Part shown: piece by piece, positions 41,321 through 53,100 of the stretch
Position numbering within the stretch: the stretch's first letter is position 1
How the letters are laid out: the number at the start of each line of letters is the position of its first letter
From: Eutreptiella sp. 'Long Island Sound 2002'
Taxonomy: Eukaryota > Euglenozoa > Euglenophyceae > Eutreptiales > Eutreptiaceae
NCBI GenBank assembly: GCA_964036045.1
Contig: OZ038382.1
Coordinates: 4,467,789-4,531,788, forward strand
DNA: 64,000 bases
Reading direction: 5' to 3'
Notes under the pieces: model-generated
What the model saw: only the letters and a program-made list of their open reading frames with translations
What the model was told of the DNA's origin: nothing
The model's database searches: none
Position numbers and translations under genes: made by a program

Positions 41321-42157
41321 TACTAGATACTTGTCGGGGTGCCGTTGGAGGGTTGCCGCGAGGCTGAGCCCCTCCGCTGCTGGTGCCACCGGGAGGCCGC
41401 CCCGGGGCCTGCGCCAGGGGTATTCCTGGTCGGCCGGCCAGGTGTGGAGGTCCCGGGCGATGTCCTCCGCGGTCCCTGTGGGGGCGTCCTCTGGTGCCAG
41501 GTGCCACATGACGGCGAGCACCGCCCATGTGGAAAAGGGCCACGCCCGCGGGGGGGTGTACACCTGGATGGTCCACTGTGGGCACGCCCGCCGCACGCGG
41601 GACACGTGGAGCACCCCTCGGGCCATGTCCGCCGCCAGGACCAGCACCATTCCCGAGGGATCCACAATGATCCCCTCTGCGGGTCCACCGTGGCGGCCCC
41701 GGGTGTGCAGGGCCACCGCCGCCTGTCCCGCGTGGGTGACGCGGTCGACGGCCTCCTGGATGTTCACGCTGCCGCGCGCGGTCTCATCCAGGATCCAGCC
41801 CTGCGTCACCCCGTAGCGTAGGGCGGCGCGTGCGGCCGCGGGTTTCACCTCGGGCAACGCTCCGTCGTCGGCATCGGGCTGGGGGTGCTGTCTGGGGCAC
41901 CAGCCTTCGCCGGTGCAATGGCCCCGTTTCCACGCGGGGCAGATCGCGGATACGCTGCCCGCCGGCGGCGCAGGTTCCGCGGGCGCGCCCCCCGCGGGGG
42001 GCTCCGGCAGTGCCTCCAGGTCGGAGTCTGTGCCCGCGTCCTCTTGTGGGGGGTCTCCTTCGCCGTCTCTGAGTCCCAGCGCCCTGATGACCTCGTGTGC
42101 TTCGTCCAGCGTCGGAGATCGGGGGCGTGTCTTGCGTGGTGCCGCGGGTTCCGCCAT
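41260..42157 (-). CDS. ORF1a of giant element, CCCH zinc finger
   Basis: Starts ATG at 42157 (MAEPAAPRKTRPRSPTLDEA), directly downstream of the tandem array on the element strand. An acidic/Pro-rich segment leads to CPAWKRGHCTGEGWCPRQH, an exact Cys-x7-Cys-x5-Cys-x3-His zinc finger, a class that usually binds RNA. Then follow a beta-rich stretch (GIIVDPSGMVLVLAADMARG) and WAVLAVMWHLAPEDAPTG. The frame runs out of sense near 41300 and the protein continues in the ORF1b frame. Longer open frames upstream of 42157 belong to the tandem array and are not counted. Confidence 0.7.
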
Positions 42158-42231
42158 TGCTATGTCGCTGTGTCTAAGAGCAGGGGGCGGGGTGCGGATG
42201 TCCCGTGGCTGGTGCGTTGGTGCGTTGGTGC

Positions 42232-45200
42232 GTTGCTCGCTGTGGGGGTGGCGGGAGGGCGTCCCCGGGGGGGGTGCCTTCCACCGTTGTGAGGGGTGCC
42301 TGGTGTCAGGCGCCGTCCCTTCCCCGGCCGCTCGTCCTCCGGAGCGTGCAGCCAGGGTTCCGCGACCCGTGTGTCCCGGGCGCGGTCGATGCGGGCGTGT
42401 GGACCCAGCACCGGTCCCACAGCGTGCGCCCTCGCGGGCCGACGCTGCTCGCTGTGGGGCTGGCGGAATGGCGTCCCCGGGGGGGGTGCTTTCCACCGTT
42501 GTGAGGGGCGCCTGGTGTCAGGCGCTGTCCCTTCCCTGGCCGCTCGTCCTCCGGAGCGCGCAGCCAGGGTTCCGCGACCCGCGTGTCCCGGGCGCGGTCG
42601 ATGTGGGCGTGTGGACCCAGTACCGGTCCCACGGCGTGCGCCCTTGCGGGCCGGCGTTGTTCGCCGTGGGGGTGGCGGAAGGGCGTCCCCGGGGGGGGCT
42701 GCCTTCCACCGTTGTGAGGGGCGTCTGGTGTCAGGCACTGCCCCTTCCTCGGCCGCTCGTCCTCCGGAGCGTGCAGCCAGGTTCCGCGACCCGCGTGTCC
42801 CGGGCGCGGTCGATGCGGGCAGTGGACCCAGCACCGGCCCCACAGCATGCGCCCTTGCGGGCCGACGCTGCCCGCTGTGGGGGTGGCGGAAGGGCGTCCC
42901 CGGGGGGGGTGCCTTCCACCGTTGTGAGGGGCGCCTGGTGTCAGGCGCTGTCCCTCCCCCGGCCGCTCGTCCTCCGGAGCGTGCAGCCAGGGTTCCGCGA
43001 CCCGTGTGTCCCGGGTGCGGTCGGTGCGGGCGTGTGGACCCAGCACCGGCCCCACAGCGTGCGCCCTTGTGGGCTGGCGTTGCTCGCTGTGGGGCTGGCG
43101 GAAGGGCGTCCCCGGGGGGGTGCCTTCCACCGTTGTGAGGGGCGCCTGGTGTCAGGCGCTGTCCCTCTCCCGGCCGCTCGTCCTCCGGAGCGTGCAGCCA
43201 GGGTTCCGTGACCCGCGTGTCCCGGGTGCGGTCGATGCGGGCGTGTGGACCCAGCACCGGCCTCACAGCGTGCGCCCTTGCGGGCCGGCGTTGCTCGCTG
43301 TGGGGGTGGCGGGAGGGCGTCCCCGGGGGGGTGCCTTCCACCGTTGTGAGGGGCGCCTGGTGTCAGGCGCTGTCCCTCCCCCGGCCGCTCGTCCTCCGGA
43401 GCGTGCAGCCAGGGTTCCGCGACCCGCGTGTCCCGGGCGCGGTCGGTGCGGGCGTGTGGACCCAGCACCGGCCCCACAGCGTGCGCCCTTGCGGGCCGGC
43501 GTTGCTCGCTGTGGGGGTGGTGGAGGGGCGCCCCCGGGGGGGGTGCCTGCCACCGTTGTGAGGGGCGCCTGGCGTCAGGCGCTGTCCCTCCCCCGGCCGC
43601 TCGTCCTTTGGAGCGCGCAGCCGGGGTTCTGCGACCCGTGTGTCCCGGGTGCGGTCGATGCGGGCGTGTGGACCCAGCACCGGCCCCGCAGCGTGCGCCC
43701 TTGCGGGCCGCCGTTGCTCGCTGTGGGGGTGGCGGAAGGGCGTCCCCGGGGGGGGTGCCTTCCACCGTTGTGAGGGGCGCCTGGTGTCAGGCGCTGTCCC
43801 TTCCCCGGCCGCTCGTCCTCCGGAGCGTGCAGCCAGGGTTCCGCGACCCGTGTGTCCCGGGTGCGGTTGGTGCGGGCGTGTGGACCCAGCACCGGCCCCA
43901 CAGCGTGCGCCCTTGCGGGCTGGCGTTGCTCGCTGTGGGGCTGGCGGAAGGGCGTCCCCGGGGGGGTGCCCTCCACCGTTGTGAGGGGCGCCTGGTGTCA
44001 GGCGCTGTCCCTCTCCCGGCCGCTCGTCCTCTGGAGCGTGCAGCCAGGGCTCCGCGACCCGCGTGTCCCGGGCGCGGTTGATGTGGGCATGTGGACCCAG
44101 CACCAGCCCCACAGCGTGCGCCCTTGCGGGCCGGCGTTGCTCGCTGTGGGGGTGGCGGAAGGGCGTCCCCGGGGGGGTTGCCTTCCGCCGTTGTGAGGGG
44201 CGCCTGGTGTCAGGCGCTGTCCCTCCCCCGGCCGCTCGTCCTCCGGAGCGTGCAGCTAGGGTTCCGCGACCCGCGTGTCCCGGGTGCGGTCGATGCGGGC
44301 GTGTGGACCCAGCACCGGCCCCACAGCGTGCGCCCTTGCGGGCTGGCGTTGCTCGCTATGGGGGTGGCGGAAGGGCGTCCCCGGGGGGGGTGCCTTCCAC
44401 CGTTGTGAGGGGCGCCTGGTGTCAGGCGCTGTCACTCCCCCGGCCGCCCATCCTCCGGAGCGTGCAGCCAGGGTTCCGCGACCCGTGTGTCCCGGGTGCG
44501 GTCGATGTGGGCGTGTGGACCCAGCACCGGCCCCACAGCGTGCGCCCTTGCGGGCCGGCGTTGCTCGCTGTGGGGGCGGCAGAAGGGCGTCCCCGGGGGG
44601 GGTGCCTTCCACCGTTGTGAGGGGCGCCTGGTGTCAGGCGCTGTCCCTCCCCCGGCTGCTCGTCCTCCGAAGCGCGCAGCCAGGGTTCCGCGACCCGTGT
44701 GTCCCGGGTGCGGTCAATGCGGGCGTGTGGACCCAGCACCAGCCCCACAGCGTGCGCCCTTGCGGGCCGGCGTTGCTCGCTGTGGGGGTGGCGGAAGGGC
44801 GTCCCCGGGGGGGGTGCCTTCCACCGTTGTGAGGGGCGCCTGGTGTCAGGCGCTGCCCCTCCCCCGGCCGCTCGTCCTCCGGAGCGTGCAGCCAGGGTTC
44901 CGCGACCCGTGTGTCCCGGGTGCGGTCGATGCGGGCGTGTGGACCCAGCACCGGCCCCACAGCGTGCGCCCTTGCGGGCCGGCGTTGCTCGCTGTGGGGG
45001 TGGCGGAAGGGCGTCCCCGGGGGGGGCTGCCTTCCACCGTTGTGAGGGGCGCCTGGTGTCAGGCGCTGTCCCTCCCCCGGCTGCTCGTCCTCCGGAGCGT
45101 GCAGCCAGGGTTCCGCGACCCGTGTGTCCCGGGTGCGGTCGATGCGGGCGTGTGGACCCAGCACCGGCCCCACAGCGTGCGCCCTTGCGGGCCGGCGTTG

Positions 45201-46360
45201 CTCGCTGTGGGGGTGGCGGAAGGGCGTCCCCGGGGGGGGTGCCTTCCACCGTTGTGAGGGGCGCCTGGTGTCAGGCGCTGCCCCTCCCCCGGCTGCTCGT
45301 CCTCCGGAGCGTGCAGCCAGGGTTCCGCGACCCGTGTGTCCCGGGTGCGGTCGATGCGGGCGTGTGGACCCAGCACCGGCCCCACAGCGTGCGCCCTTGC
45401 GGGCCGGCGTTGCTCGCTGTGGGGGTGGCGGAAGGGCGTCCCCGGGGGGGGCTGCCTTCCACCGTTGTGAGGGGCGCCTGGTGTCAGGCGCTGTCCCTCC
45501 CCCGGCTGCTCGTCCTCCGGAGCGCGCAGCCAGGGTTCCGCGACCCGTGTGTCCCGGGTGCGGTCGATGCGGGCGTGTGGACCCAGCATCGGCCCCACAG
45601 CGTGCGCCCTTGCGGGCCGGCGTTGCTCGCTGTGGGGGTGGCGGAAGGGCGTCCCCGGGGGGGGTGCCTTCCACCGTTGTGAGGGGCGCCTGGTGTCAGG
45701 CGCTGCCCCTCCCCCGGCTGCTCGTCCTCCGGAGCGTGCAGCCAGGGTTCCGCGACCCGTGTGTCCCGGGTGCGGTCGATGCGGGCGTGTGGACCCAGCA
45801 CCGGCCCCACAGCGTGCGCCTTTGCGGGCCGGCGTTGCTCGCTGTGGGGGTGGCGGAAGGGCGTCCCCGGGGGGGGCTGCCTTCCACCGTTGTGAGGGGC
45901 GCTTGGTGCCAGGCGCTGTCCCTCCCCCGGCCGCTCGTCTTCCGGAGCGTGCAGCCAGGGTTCCGCGACCCGTGTGTCCCGGGTGCGGTCGATGCGGGCG
46001 TGTGGACCCAGCACCGGCCCCACAGCGTGCGCCCTTGCGGGCCGGCGTTGCTCGCTGTGGGGGTGGCGGAAGGGCGTCCCCGGGGGGGGCTGTCTTCCAC
46101 CGTTGTGAGGGGCGCCTGGTGCCAGGCGCTGTCCCTCCCCCGGCTGCCCGTCCTCCGGAGCGTGCAGCCAGGGTTCCGCGACCCGCGTGTCCCGGGTGCG
46201 GTCGGTGTGGGCGTGGGGGCCCGGCACCGGCCCCACAGCGTGCGCCCTTGCGGGCCGGCGTTGCTCGCTGTGGGGGTGGCGGAAAGGCGTCCCCGGGGGG
46301 GGTGCCTTCCACCATGGTGAGGGGCGCTTGGGGTCAGGCGCTGTCCCTCTCCCGTCTGCC
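42232..46360 (-). repeat. Tandem array of about 20 units of 212 bp
   Basis: Units of 210-213 bp repeat head to tail; the landmark GTGAGGGGCGCCTGGTG recurs at about 42288, 42499, 42712 and so on to 46313. Units differ by scattered substitutions and by the length of a G run (7 or 8) after CGTCCCC. Because 212 is not a multiple of three, the open frames that cross the array change frame at every unit, so these are not genes. It sits immediately upstream of ORF1a, like the promoter monomers of mouse L1. Interior units are the most alike; the units next to ORF1 are more diverged. Confidence 0.9.
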
Positions 46361-47433
46361 CGCCCACTGCCGGGTGGGTTGCCGGGGTTCGTTGGGTGTG
46401 TGCGGTGTGTGTGGTGCCTGTGCCGTGCGTGTCGTGGTGCGTGGTGCTGCTCTTTCCTTGGTCCTCCGGTGCTCCCCTCTCCGGTGACTCGGTGCGGTGT
46501 TGTGCTCGCCGTGTGCCCGCCGTGTCCCCTCCTCTGTGTGCGCCCCTTGCTCGTTCGCTGGCTTCCCCTTGTTCCTTTCGCGGCTTCGTTGCTCTTTACC
46601 CTTTCCTCTACCCCTCTCCCTGGCATGCACTTTTTCCCTGCCTCCGCTTTGTTGCGTGTCTCTGTCTTTTTTCTTGTCGGCCCGGGCTTCCTCTTTTGAA
46701 CCTGCGTAGGGAGAGAAGGGTGCGTAAGCAAGCGTGCGGCGGCGGCGGTTTTGTCGCGGCACGGCACCTCGAGCTGGCCGGTACGTCATGCGACATTCAT
46801 GTGCGACCGGCTTGCGTGTAGGTTTATCGCCCCATTTGCTCCCGGCTTGTTTCCACCCCCCTTTGGTCGCTACCTGTTCTCGTCGCCCGTTCCGCGTGCG
46901 CGGCGTGACATTCAACATACCTGCCTCTTTCCCCACTACGTGTTCTAGTCCTCCCGCCTTGTCGGGCGTTCGCTTATGTGTGACGACGGCACGACGCAAT
47001 ACTTGCCTAAGCGTCTAAGACAACCCTACTTTAACGCCCGGACGCCCGGACGACACGAGCATACGCTTCTCTGCGGGACCTGTGAGGACAGAACACGGGT
47101 GCGTGCACGTGTGTTTGTTGGGACCCGGCACTCGCCGGCGCTATGCCATTTGTGTGTTTGCTCTTCCTTTCCCCCTCCCTGGCTATTTGTGCGTTCTAAC
47201 CCACGCAACTCCGCGGTTGGCGACGTGGCACGACATGGTAACATACTTGCGTTCTTGGTGGCGGTGTGTGGCTTGTCTACTATTCGTTTGCATGCGGCGG
47301 CATACCTTTTGTTCCCTTTCGCTCCCCTTCGCCTCCTACATAAGCGGGCGTGTGGGTGGGCGGTGGGCACGTCTCGGTTACGTAGCGTAGCGTGGCAACA
47401 TACTTGGACCCCACTAGTCACGTGTGTATGCTT

Positions 47434-47468
<35 letters not shown>

Positions 47469-48412
47469 TTTTTTTTTTTTTTTTTTTTTTTTTTTTGTTG
47501 TGTTGTGCTTTACCTCGGTGGTCTTTTTGTTCCTCCCTGTTTGTTCCTTCATACCTTGCCGCTCGTCCGCGGCGGTGTTGGCCTTGCGGCTTTCCGGGCA
47601 TGCGCGTGCGGGCATACCTTTCTTTCCCTATGCGAGTGGGGGTGAGCATAGGCGTTCTTTCGGTGCTACCTCTTGTCGGTTTTCCTTGCCGGTGCGGTTT
47701 TCGTTGCGCTTTTCGTGGCGGCGCACTTTGGCGTTGCTTATCACGTTACTTGTTTTGCGCTTGTTACGGCGTTATGCACACAACATATGGCACATATGCA
47801 CATAACATACTTGCTTTCCGGCGGCCGGTGGCGTTGTTGTTGCTTGTGTGTATTTTTCACGCACGACATTCAACATACTTGGGTACATGTGCGGCTTCTT
47901 GCTCTTTTTGTTGTGATCCCCTTCGCGCGTATTTCCTACATGAGTGGGCTTGCATTGCTTGGTCGTGTACTTGTGGTATATCTCCACCGTGGTGCGGTTC
48001 GTTACCTATGTATTCTCCTTGTCTACCTCTTTCCGCGTTGTGTTTGTTTCGTTGGTTTTTCGCGGTGCGCGGCACAAAACATACTTGCTTGTCGGCGGCC
48101 GGTGGCGTTGTTGTTGTCTATGTGTGGGTTGTTTTGGGGCGCGCACAAGTCCCTAGCGCCTAGGGCACGCACTTTGCTAGGTGGTTTGGGGCAAGCAACG
48201 CTCAGTTTCTTCGCCGTCGCGACTCTATTGTTCGTCTTTTTCGGTGAGTGTCCTATATTTTGCGACCTCGCCAAACAGCGGCGTAAAATTGTTGGGGGGG
48301 TTTCTGAGGTCGGAAAAGACGATTTTTCGCTTTATTTCTGCTGGCGGTGCGTCTTTTTCTCGTAATTTTATTTTTCATCTGCTGCGATCGCGCGACGGAG
48401 GCCTTGGAACCA
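46361..48412 (-). other. 5' leader of giant element with repeated decamer
   Basis: Two kilobases without a convincing gene between the tandem array and the right target duplication. AACATACTTG occurs at 47240, 47397, about 47805, 47870 and 48078, with variants near 46914 and 47002. A segment GGCGGCCGGTGGCGTTGTTG is repeated near 47820 and 48098. The plus strand is T-rich in the middle, so the element strand would be A-rich. Confidence 0.5.
47436..47496. repeat. Long T tract
   Basis: 32 T, one G, then 28 T on the plus strand, i.e. a 61-base A tract on the element strand inside the 5' leader. It may mark an older retrotransposed insertion tail within the leader, or simple expansion. Confidence 0.8.
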
Positions 48413-48428
48413 TTAGCTGAGAGTTTTG
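48413..48428. repeat. Target site duplication, right copy
   Basis: TTAGCTGAGAGTTTTG, identical to 25397-25412. Its last two bases are the TG that opens the right LTR (48427), so the giant element inserted right at the LTR/interior boundary. Confidence 0.8.
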
Positions 48429-49002
48429 TAAGGCATTCGGCGGAGGTAACCCATAACCCTTGCGATTTCTCCAAAACCCGTTCTCCTTGTTTATTCAAAC
48501 TCTGGTAACCTCAAACTCTCAAAACCTTTGACGTTAGTTCCCCTTAGTGGTTGCTGCTTTTCCTTGCTTGTTCTGCACTCCTTGGATCCTGCTTGTTCTG
48601 CACTCCTTGTATTTTGCGCTGTGCATGCACTGATCTACAAATCCCGCACGCGAACCTTGCACCTTCATAAGCACCAAGCAGTTTTGATCTCCATTGTCGT
48701 TGTGCAGCACGGAGTCCCTTGCTTGCCTGAACGGTCACTGCCGGCGTCACGAGCGTGGGCAGTTTGGGGACTTTGACACCCCTCCATGCAACATATCTAC
48801 AACAACCAAAAGAATGCCAAGCACAGAATTAATAATAAATAAGCAACCACAAAATAACGTAACACAGAGCTTTTCTCTTTCTTTCTCTGTTCTGATTCCA
48901 CTCTGGCATTTGCGTCTGCGACGCGCGAATGCGACGCGCGAATGCGCGATCGCGGCAGGGCTCCTGCAGCCCTGTCCTAGTTGCCCAGGCCGGCCTATTA
49001 CA
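48427..49002 (-). repeat. Right LTR, uninterrupted copy
   Basis: 576 bases from TGTAAGGC to CCTATTACA, i.e. with TGTAA...TTACA inverted ends. It matches the split left LTR (18977-19281 plus 23921-24187) and lacks El2, so it gives the pre-insertion sequence GGTCACTG. On the minus strand this is the 5' LTR. Confidence 0.8.
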
Positions 49003-49620
49003 CGCCAATTTTATAACTGGCCTTTACTTCAGCAAACAAGCACGAACTCAAACTCCAGAAATCATCACTAGCCAATTAGTACCCAAATTGGCGAATCCCT
49101 TTGTACGGGGTCATGTCATATCTACACAACAATGGTTTCAATAAAAAAACACATACAAACAGGTACAAATATACATGAAATCTCATCATTCGTAATCTCG
49201 GTTTAATCTTTATCTGCACTCACGCGCGACCTACATTCTGCAACTATCGCGACTGCAAGCGCTGCAACTCATTTCCATTACACTTCCCTCCTAAGACCTG
49301 ACATACACCTATGGAGGGGTCTGAAAATCATCAAATCTTATGGGGATGAGTTGCTGTGCCATATATAATCTATTGGGTGCCTCAATGCAATCCGCAATTG
49401 GTTCAAATACACCATGGGGTTAGTCACCATGACCCTACACACTCCCCTACCAAGCTTCAGGACCCCTGCCCCTAGCTGTCTAAGGCGGGCCTACTATGCC
49501 TCAGGGCCTAGCTCTTCAAACTGCTCTATAACATGCTTCAGTCACGTTAGCTTTCTATAGACTAGTGAGCAATGCCTCAACCCCTAGCTGTCTAGGCCTG
49601 AGTGTGTATCATACAATATT
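49003..49620. other. Remnant of a related LTR element, no gene
   Basis: About 620 bases with no gene. On the minus strand GGAGGGAAG (49283-49291) directly precedes TGTAATGG, the same polypurine/LTR arrangement and the same CTCCTAAGAC neighbourhood as at 24188-24202, so part of this is a second, related LTR element. CCCCTAGCTGTCTA occurs twice about 110 bases apart (near 49470 and 49580). Confidence 0.45.
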
Positions 49621-49638
49621 TTGATATTCGGCGTCCTC

Positions 49639-50118
49639 ATGGCGGCCCAGGCCTACACCCCAGAAATAGACCCCCAAGACCCCCCACGAGGCCGGCAGCG
49701 ACTCCTCCAGGCCACCACCCTCACAGGCCGCGAAGGCGCCCCGTGGGAAGCCCTCCACACAGCACTCTACTGGGCTCAAGGGTCCCCCAGCGGCCCAGAC
49801 ACACCGGAACCCACGGAAGCCTGGGTCATGCAGGCCAAGGCCATGAGGAACTACCCCCTCCAGCACCCTTTCGACGACATCCCCGTCGCACTGCCATGGC
49901 CAACCGACCCCCCGGAGACCGTGCGCAAGCTCGCCTACCCCACGCGCAGCCACGCGAAAGCGACCATGCAAACACCGGCAGAACCCCCACTAAGGGATCC
50001 GGGCCAGCAAGCAACGCACCCCTTCTTCAAACCCCAGGCCCCCCCAGCCCCACCACCTGCCGTCCCACCAAAGCGAGCGAGACGGAAAAGGGGCGCACCC
50101 GCCCCCAACCAAGCCTGA
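49639..50118 (+). pseudogene. ORF1-like start of element C
   Basis: Starts MAAQAYTPEIDPQDPPRG and encodes about 160 residues, Pro-rich toward the end with a basic KRARRKR cluster, stopping at TGA 50116-50118. The frame continues after the stop with Pro/Ser-rich sequence and then DWIWCEGTIQYRLRDLGD. No zinc finger is visible. Assigned as ORF1 by position before the endonuclease. Confidence 0.5.
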
Positions 50119-53100
50119 AAAGCAGCGACCTCCCGACCCCCCGCACCCCCCCCGACCCACCCGGCAAACCCGGACCAAGCATCCTCGTCATCCTCCCTCC
50201 TATCATTACCACCAACCCACCCGGCCCAGGCATCCTCATCATCCTCCCTCCCGCCATCGGCACCGCCCCCACCCGAGGCGTACCCAGGATTCGAAAAGGG
50301 CGCGAAGGTCCAGCAGCCCTTCCGCAACGACCACACTGGCGACTGGATCTGGTGTGAGGGCACAATCCAGTACCGCCTCCGCGACCTGGGGGACAACGGG
50401 GGGCCACAGATCCGGGTGCTCTGGCACCGCGAAAAGGAGTTAGACCAAGGCAGCAGTGCCCCGGACAAGCCAGAAGGCCACACCCTGGCGCTCACCAGCG
50501 CCCACCCCATCCGGCTCCGCACCGACGAGAACAAGGCCCACAGAGGCACCAAAAAAACTGGGGAGCTCCCCCCGGAGTGGAGACAAGGCCTCCCCCCGCC
50601 ACGCCTACCCAAGCGCCCCCCACCTGGCAAAAAGTCCCCGGGCCCCAGTCCCCCTCCCTCACGGGGCAAGGGCCGAGGGCGCAAGCCTCCACAGCCCCGG
50701 CCCGCCCCCACTGAGGCCACCGTCAACCTCCTCGACCTCAACTACCCGGCCGTCACATACTCCAAGGATGCCACAACCGCCCTCCAGGGGCTCTTGATGG
50801 CACAAGGGCCGGAGTGGGTTCCCCACCTCCTCGCCTTCCAGGAGCAGGGCCTACAACGCGACGACCCCCCAGAAACCACCCCCATATATACCCCGGACCA
50901 GAAAGCGTACAAATGCTACTGGCACAAGGGGACCCCCCTGTACGCCCGAACCGGCATCCACGTCCACCTAGTCCACCACCTCAGCATCCCAGGGAGGCTA
51001 GGCGTCTATGAGGTCGTCGGGGACGGATGGCAACTCAACGTCATCAACGCCCACGTCCCCTTCGGCGACGCCACGGAACCCGTCCTCCAAGCCCTGGCCG
51101 AGGCATACCGCCAGATGGCCATGCTCGCCCCCACAATCATCATCAGCGACATGAACGCCGCCCCCATCCCAGCGGACCGAGGGGGACAGGCCACACCCCA
51201 GGACAATGCAGTCCGCGACACCATCGAAATGCTGGGGCTCGTGGACCTGACGGCCAACCTCGAAGGCCAACCATCCCACTTCCCCCACCAAACAGATGAC
51301 GCCCCCTCCCGCATCGATGTATGCTATGGCGACCCCACCACCATCATCCGGGCGGAGGCCCGATATGGACCCCTCCCGCTGGGACCCACAGGCCATAGCC
51401 CCCTACACATCCGCCTCACAATCCCCAACCTTCCCCCCAGCCCCCTAGAGGATGCAGACCAAGGCCTACCACCCCCCCTAAGGATGCCCCCACTGCACGA
51501 CAAACAGGCCTGGTCCCAATATCACAGGGCCATAGACCGCGCCCGGCGCACCCAACCGGACCCCACCGACCTGCTCACAGCCATGCGCACCGCTGCAGTC
51601 GCCTGCGGCTTCCAGCAACAGCCCCACACTGACGACGACCGACCACCCACTGCCCTAGGGGACATGCTCCATGACCTCTGGCATGCAAAGCAAGAACTGG
51701 CGACCCTCCTCCACACCGACGACCCCCAAACCCGCCGCCAGATACACCACTGCAGGGCGCAAATAGCCCACACCAGGACAGACCTGGGGCGGTGGCACAT
51801 TCACAGGCAGCAGCGCATCGCCCAAGAACACGAGCGGTATGCGCACAATGAACTCCCCTACAAGGCCATCCGCCACCTCAACGACGCCATGACCAACAAC
51901 GGCCACCGCACCATCACCACGGTCAGACAGGACGACAGCTTCCTCACTAACGACCCAGCCACAGTGCTCCAGGCCACCCAAGACAGCTTCCTCCGACAAC
52001 ACACGCCCACCCAAGACCCACTGGACACGGACACCCAGGACAAAATCGACCGCCTCCCTCAGGTCTTCAACCACGCCCAGAGGAGGCAACTGGAAAAGCG
52101 CCCCTTCACCATCCACGAAGTCCAGAAGGCCATCCACAGTCTCCGGCAACACAAAATTCCAGGCTACGACGGCCTCACTGCGAAGGCATACTACCACCTC
52201 CCCGCCCACCTCCTCCGCATCCTCGCCCACCGCCTCTGGGACATCGTCACGGGGCAGACCCCCCTGCCACCAGACTGGGCAAACGTTGTCCTCCCCCTTT
52301 ACAAAAAAGGGGACTGGGCCAACCCGAACAACTGGCGCCCCATAGTCTGTGCAGTCAAGGAGGTCAAAATCGTCTGGACCATCCTCCTACGCCGCATCCG
52401 CCCCCACCTGGACCCCCACATACCCGCCAGCCTCTGGGGGGCCATCCCAGGCCGGTCCCCACACGAGGCCATCTTCCTCCAGGACACCATCGCCGACATG
52501 GACCCGGTAGACCTCATCATCGCCTCCCTCGACGTCAAAGGAGCCTTCCAGAACACCCCCTGGTGCCTTCTGTAGGCGGTGTGGAAACGCCTGGGCCTCC
52601 CCTTCTACAACTTCGCCTCCAGCTACATCCGCACCCGCAAATACACGGTCCGCACTGGAGCAGGCCTCACCTCCTTCCTGGAGCCAGGCAGTGGGGTCCC
52701 CCAAGGAGGAGCAGAAGGCCCCTTCCTGTACCTCCTCGTGACGCTCCGCCTCGCCCTCACAATCGAACAGAATTACCCGGCCTACGCACCCTACCCCCTC
52801 CTCTCCCCCCTGGTGGGCTTCGCGGATGACACCAACGTCACGGTCGCACACACCCCGCACGAACCCCACACCCCAGACCCCGGGCCAAGGGTCACTAAAC
52901 AGGCCAACGACTTACTGGACGTGACCATCTCCTACCTCTCCCGCAACAACCTCATCGTCCACCCCACAAAGTCAGTGGCCATGATCAAGGGGTCTGCCAC
53001 ACCCCCCACCCTAGGGCCACAAAGGCCCCCCATGCAAGTCGTGACAACCACCACCCACCTGGGGGTAATCCAGGCCGCCAACCCTGAGGACGCCACCCTC

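Larger units (their letters stand above)
25413..48412 (-). mobile_element. Giant non-LTR retrotransposon, about 23 kb
   Basis: Minus strand. From its 5' end: a 2-kb leader with repeated decamers (48412-46361), about 20 tandem 212-bp units (46360-42232), ORF1a with a CCCH zinc finger, ORF1b with a C2H2-like finger, ORF2 with endonuclease, RT, RNase H and two zinc motifs, ORF3 with low-complexity repeats, a 3' region of about 3 kb with an internal duplication, and a tail of heptamer repeats (CAAACCT on the minus strand). It is bracketed by a 16-bp target duplication. Most LINEs are 4-8 kb, so this is exceptionally long. ORF2 and ORF3 are intact; only ORF1 shows a frame change, so the insertion looks recent. 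Confidence 0.8.

Noticed and set aside
42232-46360. CRISPR array
   Set aside because: Units are 212 bp, contiguous, without unique spacers, and the setting is eukaryotic.
42160-46767. Many long open frames on both strands across the tandem array
   Set aside because: They arise from a GC-rich 212-bp repeat without stops. The unit is not a multiple of three, so no constant protein repeat exists, and frames are open on both strands.
49602-50357. Alternative open frame over the start of element C
   Set aside because: Its product is Pro/Arg-rich without structure, while the overlapping frame from 49639 continues in register into the endonuclease.
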